From assembly GCA_035358815.1 (NCBI GenBank), contig DAOPQC010000004.1, positions 400,741 through 464,740 of the forward strand: DNA of 64,000 nt, given 5' to 3'. Position numbers and translations under genes: made by a program. The stretch comes from Thermoanaerobaculales bacterium. Its GTDB lineage: Bacteria; Acidobacteriota; Thermoanaerobaculia; Thermoanaerobaculales; Sulfomarinibacteraceae. The notes beneath the pieces were generated by a model, which ran no database searches, was not told the origin of the DNA, and was given only the letters and a program-made list of their open reading frames with translations. Position 1 is the first letter of the stretch. The number at the start of each line of letters is the position of its first letter. This document shows positions 42,205 to 49,071 of the stretch, one piece after another.

Positions 42205-42690
42205 TCAGTGCGAGTGGCCGTGGCTGCCCGCCTCGCCGAAGTAGGCCGAACGGAATGCCTTGACCAGCGACCGGAGCGCCTCGACGTTGGCGACGTCGGT
42301 GGTCTGCTTCGCCTTCATGGCCGCCACCTGGACCTGGTGCAGCGTCGTCAGCTGCTCCACGTACCGCTCCCAGGGCTCGCCCTCCCGGCTGTCAGGCGCC
42401 TTGAGGCGCTGGCAGAGGAAGTAGTCGGCGACGATCGTCTGGATCTCCTGGGCGTGCTTTTCCTTGTTGTCGATCCAGCGGACCAGCTGGTTGTAGTTGA
42501 CCGGCGTCTCCTTGGCGAGCGCGGCGATCTGGGTCATCGACTTCTCGATCGTCGTGATGTGCTCCTCGATCAGCTGGACCCGCAGCTCGTCGTCATAGAT
42601 GCCGCAGGGAACCTGGCAGTGGGCTCCCACCTGGGTGGCGCCGGTCAAGGCGAGCGCCGCGATCAGCAGGCCGGCGGGCAGGAAACGCAT
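42205..42690 (-). CDS. sodN: Nickel superoxide dismutase with a Sec-type signal peptide
   Basis: 161 residues from ATG 42690 (AGGAGGT five bases upstream). Residues 1-23 are a typical signal peptide (LLIAALALTGATQVGA). Right behind the predicted cut is the nickel-hook signature HCQVPCGIYDDELR: His1, Cys2 and Cys6 are the ligands, with Pro5 and Tyr9 also conserved. The remaining four-helix bundle (IEEHITTIEKSMTQIAAL, NQLVRWIDNKEKHAQEIQTIVADYFL) matches SodN. The enzyme converts superoxide to oxygen and peroxide. In Streptomyces and cyanobacteria a propeptide is cut by SodX; here signal peptidase cleavage itself would free His1, and no sodX gene is nearby. Predicted to act in the periplasm. Confidence 0.92.
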   Translation of the reverse strand: MRFLPAGLLIAALALTGATQVGAHCQVPCGIYDDELRVQLIEEHITTIEKSMTQIAALAKETPVNYNQLVRWIDNKEKHAQEIQTIVADYFLCQRLKAPDSREGEPWERYVEQLTTLHQVQVAAMKAKQTTDVANVEALRSLVKAFRSAYFGEAGSHGHSH

Positions 42691-42776
42691 GGGACCTCCT
42701 CGGTGCGTGGCTGCACGTCCTTGTCGCGTGAACAAACGGGCAGGTCAGGGCGGGTATTCCGGTGCGCCGCCGGCGG

Positions 42777-44060
42777 TCAGGCCTGCGAGTCGTCGAGGTC
42801 GACGCTGGTGGCGGTGGACGGCGGGTTGAGCCCGGTCACCGCCCGGACCACCCGGTTGCGCCCGCCCTGCTTGGCCCGATAGAGGGCGGCGTCGGCCGCG
42901 AGCAGGAGCTCGACGGCGTCCTGGGCGTCGTCCGGGAAGGTCGCCACGCCGCCGCTGACCGTCACCCGCTTCATCGGCTGTCCCTTGCCGAACGGGAAGT
43001 CGTAGCGTTCGATGCGCTGGAGGATGTTGGACGCCGCGCTCAGCGCCTGCGCGGGCGTCCGCCCCGGCATGATCAGCAGGAACTCCTCGCCGCCGAACCT
43101 GCCGAAGACGTCGTCGGTCCGCACCGAGTCCTGCACCAGCTGGGCGAGCACCCGCAGCGCCTGGTCGCCGGCGATGTGGCCGTTGTGGTCGTTGTAGTGC
43201 TTGAAGTGGTCGATGTCGAACAGGAAGACCGAGATCCGTGCGCCGCGCTCGCGCGCCCGGTACACGTACTCGCTGAGCCGGAACTTGAGGGCCCGCTTGT
43301 TGTAGATGTTGGTGAGCTCGTCGACGTCGGCGGCGATCTTGACCTTTCCGTAGACGGTCAGGTTGTTCCAGGCGAGCGCGCCGAGCGACGCGATCGCCTC
43401 CATCATCTCCTTCTGCTGCGGGTGGTAGCGCTGCGGCCGGGAGATCGCGATCACGCCGAGCGCCTCCGCGTCGTGCACCATCGGAGCCGCGACCGCGTAC
43501 ACCGGGCCCTGTGACGCCTCTCCCCGGCGCGGGCTGTCGAGGACCTCGCGCTGGTAGTCGTGCCGGTCCATCGTCTTGCACCGCTCCGCGACGTACCCGA
43601 TGTGGCCCTCGCCGAAGGACACCTCCGCTCCCACGCCCATGCCGCGCTCGGTCGAGGCGCCGGCCGCGACGATCAGGCGGTTCCTGCGCTCGGGCTCGGC
43701 CAGCGTCCGGTTGCGGCGGATGAGCACCAGCGCATGCTCGGCCCTGAAGATCCGCACCATCGCGTTGAGCAGCACCGGTGGAATCTGGCGGACCTCGGTC
43801 TGGGCATTGAGCTCCGCGATCAGCTTGGTGTACTCCTTGATGTAGTCGGCCAGGAAGCTGAGATCCTGCTCGAGCCTGCGGGCGGCCGAGCCAGGGGTGG
43901 CGGGCTCGAGCTCGGTCCTGGGCTGGTCCGCGAGCGCCTGCTTCAAGGCCCGCAGCCTCGTCCACTGGAGCGCCACCACGACGAGCAACACGCCGATCAT
44001 CATTCCGAGGATGATCTCGACGATGTTGACCTGCGAGAGGTCGACTTCAGGCAACGCCAT
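42777..44060 (-). CDS. Membrane-anchored GAF-GGDEF diguanylate cyclase
   Basis: 427 residues from ATG 44060. One membrane helix at residues 10-32 (VEIILGMMIGVLLVVVALQW), a short coiled coil, a GAF domain at about 90-240 (VRIFRAEHALVLIRR, GPVYAVAAPMVHDAEALGVIAIS) and a GGDEF domain from 255 (DELTNIYNKRALKFRL, FLFDIDHFKHYNDHNGHIAGD, RFGGEEFLLIMPG). The active site reads GGEEF, which is catalytically competent. It makes cyclic di-GMP. There is no RxxD inhibitory site directly before the active site. The GAF ligand is unknown. Confidence 0.93.
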   Translation of the reverse strand: MALPEVDLSQVNIVEIILGMMIGVLLVVVALQWTRLRALKQALADQPRTELEPATPGSAARRLEQDLSFLADYIKEYTKLIAELNAQTEVRQIPPVLLNAMVRIFRAEHALVLIRRNRTLAEPERRNRLIVAAGASTERGMGVGAEVSFGEGHIGYVAERCKTMDRHDYQREVLDSPRRGEASQGPVYAVAAPMVHDAEALGVIAISRPQRYHPQQKEMMEAIASLGALAWNNLTVYGKVKIAADVDELTNIYNKRALKFRLSEYVYRARERGARISVFLFDIDHFKHYNDHNGHIAGDQALRVLAQLVQDSVRTDDVFGRFGGEEFLLIMPGRTPAQALSAASNILQRIERYDFPFGKGQPMKRVTVSGGVATFPDDAQDAVELLLAADAALYRAKQGGRNRVVRAVTGLNPPSTATSVDLDDSQA

Positions 44061-44176
44061 CGCTCCGCAAACCCGTCCGGTCTATGACCACACCACGATA
44101 CCACCAACGCGGACCGCGTGGTGCAGCCACCGCATGCCGCCCTCCCCGGCCTGCGCTCGGAGCCGAGCGGGCGGTC

Positions 44177-45382
44177 TCAGAAGTCGCTGGTCATGATGAA
44201 GGTCGGCAAGCCGCCGAAGCGCGTGTACTGGGGACGCAGCCGGTCGCGGCTGTAGAACTTGCCGACGTCGACGATCTTCTTGCGGCTGGTCACGACGTCG
44301 ATCGGCACGTGGTCGTAGCGGCCGTTGCGCACGCACACCAGGCGCCCCGAGACGCCCTCCAGGATGAGGTCCATGGCGAGGTTGCCGAAGGCCATCGGGA
44401 CGATCGAGTCGAGGGCGTCCGGATCGCCGGCGCGGACCAGGTAGCCGAGGCGCTGGTTGATGGTGTTCACCCGGCGGCCGTTGTTGTACTTGGGCGAGAG
44501 ATCCCGCAGCGCCCGCGACACGCGGTCGCCGATTCCCCCCAGCTTCTTGTGGCCGAACATGTCGGTCTCGTGGTCCTCGTAGGTCATCTCCTCGGAGCCC
44601 TTGAAGGCGGCCCCCTCGGACACCAGCACCACGCTGTAGAGGGATGGATTGCGGCGCCGGTCCTCGGAGAGCAGCTCGCAGAGCTTTTCGATGTCGAAGG
44701 GATGCTCCGGGATCACGCAGCGGTTGGCGGCGCCGGCCATGGTCGGCAGCAGCGCGGTGAACCCCGCATAGCGTCCGAACACCTCGATCACCAGGAAGCG
44801 CTCGTGGCTGCCCGCGGACGTGCGCAGCGCGTGAGTCATGCTGATGGTCCTGGTCACACAGGTCGAAAAGCCGATGCAGTAGTCGGTGCCCGGCACGTCG
44901 TTGTCCATGGTCTTCGGGATCGCGATCACCGGCACGCCGTGCTTGTGAAGTTGGACCCCGTACGACAGAGTGTCGTCACCGCCGATCGGGATCATGACGT
45001 CGATTCCGAGATGCCCGACGTTGGCCAACACCACCTCGGTGAGGTCGTTGCTCTGGTCGTTGTACCGATCGCGGAGGCGGTCGGGAACATTGGCGAGCGG
45101 GACGTGGCTCGGTCGCGTGCGCGAGCTGTGAAGAAACGTCCCGCCGGTGCGGCCGGCCTTGTTGACGACCTCCTCGGTCAGGTCCATCACCCAGTCGCCG
45201 TTGGTGTGTCCATCCGGGCTGTACTCGATCAGCCCTGCCCAGCCCCGACGGATGCCCAGCACCCGGTAGCCCTCGCGCAGCGCGCGCACCGTGAGGCCGC
45301 GGATCGCCGGGTTCAGCCCAGGGACGTCGCCCCCGCCGGTCAGGATGCCGATCGTCCCCTTGGTGGTGTTGAAGTTCGCCAT
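44177..45382 (-). CDS. 6-phosphofructokinase with pyrophosphate-type active-site residues
   Basis: 401 residues from ATG 45382 (GGAG upstream). Phosphofructokinase signatures: GILTGGGDVPGLNPAIRG, the MIPIGGDDTLSYG donor loop and the IPKTMDNDVPGTDYCIGF catalytic loop. At the two positions that separate donors, ATP enzymes have Gly (GGDG, PGTIDND) while PPi enzymes have Asp and Lys; this protein has GGDD and PKTMDND, so it should use pyrophosphate and be reversible. The catalytic Asp is in TMDND. Length is longer than the E. coli ATP enzyme (320). It is transcribed alone. Confidence 0.9.
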   Translation of the reverse strand: MANFNTTKGTIGILTGGGDVPGLNPAIRGLTVRALREGYRVLGIRRGWAGLIEYSPDGHTNGDWVMDLTEEVVNKAGRTGGTFLHSSRTRPSHVPLANVPDRLRDRYNDQSNDLTEVVLANVGHLGIDVMIPIGGDDTLSYGVQLHKHGVPVIAIPKTMDNDVPGTDYCIGFSTCVTRTISMTHALRTSAGSHERFLVIEVFGRYAGFTALLPTMAGAANRCVIPEHPFDIEKLCELLSEDRRRNPSLYSVVLVSEGAAFKGSEEMTYEDHETDMFGHKKLGGIGDRVSRALRDLSPKYNNGRRVNTINQRLGYLVRAGDPDALDSIVPMAFGNLAMDLILEGVSGRLVCVRNGRYDHVPIDVVTSRKKIVDVGKFYSRDRLRPQYTRFGGLPTFIMTSDF

Positions 45383-45492
45383 GCGTCATTCTCCATGCCG
45401 TCCGCCCAGCGGCGGCGCCCAATAGGGTACTTGATACCAGATCGCAGCGCCAGCCGGTGGACGAGCGCCGGTGCCGGCGTGGGACCGCCGCG

Positions 45493-46545
45493 CTACTGCG
45501 CCTCGCCCTCGGCGATGACGCGCCACGCGACGGTCTCGCCGGCGCGCAGCGGCACCACCACGTCGTCACCGAACGGGTAGCTCGCCGGCACCCGCCACGG
45601 CTGCCTCACCAGGGTGACGCTGCCGGCTGCCCGGGGCAGCCCGTAGAAGTCGGGGCCGCGCCGCGTCGCGAAGGCCGCGAGGCGGTCGAGCGCGCCCGCC
45701 GCCTCGAAGGCCTCGGCGTAGAGCTCGATGGCGGCGTGGGCGCTGAACACGCCCGCGGCGCCGCAGCCGCACTCCTTGCGCGAGCGGGGGTGGGGCGCGC
45801 TGTCGGTGCCGAGGAAGAACTTCGGGCTGTCGCTGGTCGCCGCCGCGGTCACGGCCTGCCGGTGCTCGCGACTCTTGAGCACGGGCAGGCAGTAGTGGTG
45901 CGGGCGGACGCCGCCGGCCAGCAGGTCGTTGACATCGAGCAGGAGGTGCTGGGGCGTCACGGTCGCCGCGACCAGCGGGGACGACGCGCTGACGAACTGC
46001 ACGCCCTCGCGCGTGCTCACGTGCTCGAGGACGACCTTGAGGTCCGGCCAGCGCTCCACCAGCGGCGCCAGCACGCGGTCGACGAACACCCGCTCGCGAT
46101 CGAAGATGTCGACCGCGGGGTCGGCGACCTCGCCGTGGACCAGGAGCGGCAGGCCGCAGGCCGCCAGCTCGGCGAGCACGGGAGCGATGCGGTCGATGCC
46201 GGTCACCCCGCGATCCGAATGGGTGGTGGCGCCCGCCGGGTACAGCTTCGCCGCCACGACGAAACCGCTGTCCTTCGCGGCCCGGATCTCCGACCCGCGG
46301 GTGGAGTCGGTCAGGTAGAGCGTCATCAGCGGCTCGAACGCGGATCCCGAAGGCAGCGCGGCGAGGATCCGCTCGCGGTAGGCCGCAGCCAGATCGACGG
46401 TCACCACCGGCGGCGACAGGTTGGGCATCACCACCGCACGGGAGAATACCCGCGCCGAGTGGGCCACGACAGCGGCCATGCCGGCGCCGTCGCGCAGGTG
46501 GAGGTGCCCGTCGGACGGCCGATCGATGGTCAGGCGTTGCGCCAT
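45493..46545 (-). CDS. pyrC: Dihydroorotase, class II
   Basis: 350 residues from ATG 46545 with GGAGGGG upstream, the size of E. coli PyrC (348). Metal and substrate residues are in place: HxH in PSDGHLHLRDG, the carboxylated lysine in VAAKLYPAGATTHSD, His in LLVHGEV and LEHVSTREGVQFV, and the catalytic Asp in GTDSAPHPRSRKE. The enzyme closes carbamoyl-aspartate to dihydroorotate in pyrimidine synthesis. No other pyr gene is nearby. Confidence 0.96.
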   Translation of the reverse strand: MAQRLTIDRPSDGHLHLRDGAGMAAVVAHSARVFSRAVVMPNLSPPVVTVDLAAAYRERILAALPSGSAFEPLMTLYLTDSTRGSEIRAAKDSGFVVAAKLYPAGATTHSDRGVTGIDRIAPVLAELAACGLPLLVHGEVADPAVDIFDRERVFVDRVLAPLVERWPDLKVVLEHVSTREGVQFVSASSPLVAATVTPQHLLLDVNDLLAGGVRPHHYCLPVLKSREHRQAVTAAATSDSPKFFLGTDSAPHPRSRKECGCGAAGVFSAHAAIELYAEAFEAAGALDRLAAFATRRGPDFYGLPRAAGSVTLVRQPWRVPASYPFGDDVVVPLRAGETVAWRVIAEGEAQ

Positions 46546-46620
46546 GTCGGGCCCCTCCTCTCCGGCCTCGCGGCAAATCATCGCACATTCCCGCTCGCGG
46601 CAGGGCCGGGCCGAATCGTC

Positions 46621-46626
46621 TATCAT
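46621..46626 (+). promoter_or_regulatory. -10 element TATCAT upstream of the unknown gene at 46674
   Basis: TATCAT 47 bases before GTG 46674, in the 128-base gap divergent from pyrC. No -35 box seen. Confidence 0.35.
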
Positions 46627-46673
46627 GACGCCATCGCCCGGGCCGCGCTGTGCGGCCCCCGCGGAGTCATGAC

Positions 46674-47525
46674 GTGGCGAGAGAGCTGACAGTCGACGAG
46701 CTCGAGAAAGCCGCGCGCAACCTGGAGCGGCTCGAGGCCTACCTTGTCCCGCGGGCCCGGTGGTCGCTGCCCCCGGCGCGGCGCGGCACGGTGGCGTCGA
46801 TGCGGCGTTCCGTCGATCGCCTGGCGAAGTGCATGCAGGGGGCGGCGCCCGCCCATCCGGCAGCGCCGCCGCGGCAGGACCGGGCCGTCGCTGCCCTCGA
46901 CCCGGCCGAGATCGAGGCCGATCAGCTCGACGGCTTCGCGTCCTACCTGGAGCGGCTGGACGGCTGGATGAAGGCGAGCGGCGCGGTCCCTCCCCGGACC
47001 GGCGCCGCCGGGCTGCTCGGCAGGATCCTGGCCAGCCTCGAGGCCGCCGGCCGCGCGCTCGCGACCATCGACGGCGAGGCGCCGCCCGGGCCGGCCCGCC
47101 CGGCGCCGCCCGCTCCCGTCCCAGGTCCGCCGGCGGGGCGACCGCTCGCCGCACGGTCCGCCGGGCCGGCGGCGGCCGTCGACGACGTGTTCGCCGGCGC
47201 GCCGAGGCCCGGCCCATCGCCCGGCGCGCCGGTGCCGGTCGAGCAGATCGCGCTCACCGCCGGCGACGTCGATCCGATGTTCCGCTGGGTCGGACCGGAG
47301 GAGGTCGAGCTCACGCCGCGGGCGCGACAGCGCATCGAGCAGCTGTTCGCGGCACAGGGGATCACCTTCTTTCGCTACCAGCTCGAGAACTTCGCCGCCG
47401 AGATCCGGCGCCGCATCAGGACCGCACCCGAAGGCCACGTGCTGGTGATCAAGGTGCGCGACATCGGCGGCGAGCGCAAGCCCTTCCTCAGCTACGTGCC
47501 GGCGAAGAAGGTCGAGGGCGGCTGA
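46674..47525 (+). CDS. Conserved-looking protein of unknown function with proline-rich linker
   Basis: 283 residues from GTG 46674, with CGGAG eight bases upstream; family-like sequence starts at once (ARELTVDELEKAARNLERL). Residues 1-115 are helical. Residues 125-185 are a disordered Pro/Ala/Gly linker. The C-terminal 90 residues (DPMFRWVGPEEVELTPRARQ, FRYQLENFAAEIRRRI, HVLVIKVRDIGGERKPFLSY) are a compact mixed fold. No signal peptide or membrane segment. I do not recognise it. The next small membrane-protein gene follows after 28 bases. Confidence 0.72.
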   Translation: MARELTVDELEKAARNLERLEAYLVPRARWSLPPARRGTVASMRRSVDRLAKCMQGAAPAHPAAPPRQDRAVAALDPAEIEADQLDGFASYLERLDGWMKASGAVPPRTGAAGLLGRILASLEAAGRALATIDGEAPPGPARPAPPAPVPGPPAGRPLAARSAGPAAAVDDVFAGAPRPGPSPGAPVPVEQIALTAGDVDPMFRWVGPEEVELTPRARQRIEQLFAAQGITFFRYQLENFAAEIRRRIRTAPEGHVLVIKVRDIGGERKPFLSYVPAKKVEGG

Positions 47526-47541
47526 CGGCCGCCGAGACTGC

Positions 47542-47547
47542 TACCAT
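47542..47547 (+). promoter_or_regulatory. -10 element TACCAT placed for a leaderless mRNA
   Basis: TACCAT ends six bases before ATG 47554, with no ribosome site between. Same geometry as at 10574, 19818 and 22451. Confidence 0.4.
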
Positions 47548-47553
47548 TGGCGC

Positions 47554-47841
47554 ATGGCGACACCCGCCCGATTCCCGTTGGCGGCGCTGCTCGGCCGGAT
47601 CCTGCCGCGGCTTCGCTACCCCCAGCTGTTCGCGATTCTCGCGGGCCTGCTGGTGCTGGACCTGCTGCTTCCCGATCCGATCCCGCTGGTCGACGAGCTC
47701 TCGCTCGCGGTGCTCACCTTCCTGATCGGCTCGTGGCGGACGCGCCGTGATCCCCAGCCGCCGCCTCGCGACGTCACCCCGCCGGAGGAACCCCCACCCA
47801 CCCTCCTCCCGCCCGGCCAGGATCCAGGATCTGGGGGCTAG
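47554..47841 (+). CDS. Small membrane protein, DUF6116-like
   Basis: 95 residues from ATG 47554. One or two hydrophobic segments (LFAILAGLLVLDLLLPDPIPLVDELSLAVLTFLIGSW) are followed by a proline-rich cytoplasmic tail. The PDPIPLVDE turn between two short helices is typical of a small bacterial family of unknown function. It probably has its own leaderless transcript. Confidence 0.72.
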   Translation: MATPARFPLAALLGRILPRLRYPQLFAILAGLLVLDLLLPDPIPLVDELSLAVLTFLIGSWRTRRDPQPPPRDVTPPEEPPPTLLPPGQDPGSGG

Positions 47842-47872
47842 GATCTAGGTACCGGCGCCCCCACCCGCTCTT

Positions 47873-47906
47873 GTCACGGCGAAGCCGAAGGCGAAGCCGG
47901 ATCCCG
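47873..47906 (+). repeat. Dispersed repeat family, copy 3
   Basis: GTCACGGCGAAGCCGAAGG followed by CGAAGCCGGATCCCG. A compact copy in the 255-base gap between two convergent genes. Confidence 0.6.
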
Positions 47907-47961
47907 TTCCCGTCCCCGTTCCCGCGCTCTGACACCCGCACCCTGCCAGTTCGTCTCCATT

Positions 47962-48050
47962 CGAACCGCGGAGGGCGCAGAGAACGCGGAGAATGGCCAA
48001 GCGACCTTCTCCGCGAGAATCTCCGCGGCCTCCGCGATCTCTGCGGTTCG
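47962..48050. repeat. Large inverted repeat of CGCGGAG / CGCAGAG units
   Basis: Left arm begins CGAACCGCGGAGGGCGCAGAG and the right arm, read on the other strand, begins CGAACCGCAGAGATCGCGGAG. Both are chains of 9-base-spaced CGC(G/A)GAG units, and the ends CGAACCGC/GCGGTTCG match exactly. Similar AACCGCAGAG arrays occur between genes in many environmental genomes; function unknown. The rest of this gap has no gene. Confidence 0.7.
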
Positions 48051-48096
48051 ATGACCTCGATGGGGCCGCGTCCGTACTCGCCTCCGACGTGCAGCC

Positions 48097-49068
48097 TCAG
48101 CGCTTCGGGTCGACCTCGACCCGCAGCTGCTCGACCACGACACCGCCGGCGGCAGCCGCCGGGTTGACCTCGACGATCAGCGCGCCCGGCTCGTTGCGGT
48201 CGCGCAGCTCCTGGCGGATGCGGGCGGTGCGCGAGCGCGCGGCGTGCAGCGTCCTGGCGCTGACCACGTCGAAGCGGTCCGGCCCTGCGTAGCGCCTGGC
48301 GACGGTAACGCGGCACCAGGCGTCGCCGATCGGGTCCCTGAAGCGGACACGGCCCGAGAGCACGCTGCCGCTCACCGGCGTCTCGAAGGGCGCAACCAGC
48401 CGGCCGGCGCGCCGGATCAGGATCGTCCCCCGCTCGCGATCGATCGCGGGCGCCGGTTGCGCCGCGAGACCGGCGAACGTTGCCGCTCGGTCGCCGGCCA
48501 CGGCCAGGCGCCGGACGAGCGCAGTGCGGCCGCGAGCATCCAGCCCGGTTCGCGGATCGACCAGCCGCAGCTCGAGCCGGTTGGGCCCGGGCCGGAGCAG
48601 TCCCTCGGCAATCGCGAACCGGCGCGCCGCCAGCCGGCGGCCGAGCTCCGCGCGCCCGCAGCCGACCCCGTTCACCGACGCCGCGAGCAGGACCGGGCCC
48701 CGTTCGCGGCGGTCGGCGCGGCAGTCCACCAGCAGCAGTCGCTGGCCCCCCACGCCGAGGTCGATCCGGACCGTCGCCACGGCCGCAGCGGTCCACCGTC
48801 CCTCGGGCGCGGCCTCGCCCCACCCCGAGCCCAGTGCGTGCTCCGGCTGGGCCCATGGCGCCTCGGCGCCGGCCGGTCCGAGCCGCAGGTCGAAGGTCGG
48901 GTCCGCCGGATCGAACCGCAGCGTGGTCGCCTCGAGCAGATCGCGATCGACCGCCGGCGGCGCCGTCACCGCCCGCACGGTGTCGATCACGACCGCGGCC
49001 ACGAACGGCAGGGCGACCACCGTGGGGAGCAGCCAGCGCGACGCGCGCCCGGAGGCGGTCTCGGCCAT
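48097..49068 (-). CDS. Membrane-anchored protein of unknown function, coupled to the GH13 gene
   Basis: 323 residues from ATG 49068, three bases after the stop of the GH13 gene. An N-terminal hydrophobic segment (WLLPTVVALPFVAAVVIDTV) is a signal anchor. The rest is predominantly beta (TTLRFDPADPTFDLRLGPAG, VATVRIDLGVGGQRLLLVDCRA, GRVRFRDPIGDAWCRVTVARRY) and suggests two beta-sandwich domains in the periplasm. It has four Cys. I do not recognise a family; the coupling to a glycoside hydrolase hints at carbohydrate handling, which is inference only. Confidence 0.75.
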   Translation of the reverse strand: MAETASGRASRWLLPTVVALPFVAAVVIDTVRAVTAPPAVDRDLLEATTLRFDPADPTFDLRLGPAGAEAPWAQPEHALGSGWGEAAPEGRWTAAAVATVRIDLGVGGQRLLLVDCRADRRERGPVLLAASVNGVGCGRAELGRRLAARRFAIAEGLLRPGPNRLELRLVDPRTGLDARGRTALVRRLAVAGDRAATFAGLAAQPAPAIDRERGTILIRRAGRLVAPFETPVSGSVLSGRVRFRDPIGDAWCRVTVARRYAGPDRFDVVSARTLHAARSRTARIRQELRDRNEPGALIVEVNPAAAAGGVVVEQLRVEVDPKR

Positions 49069-49071
49069 GCC

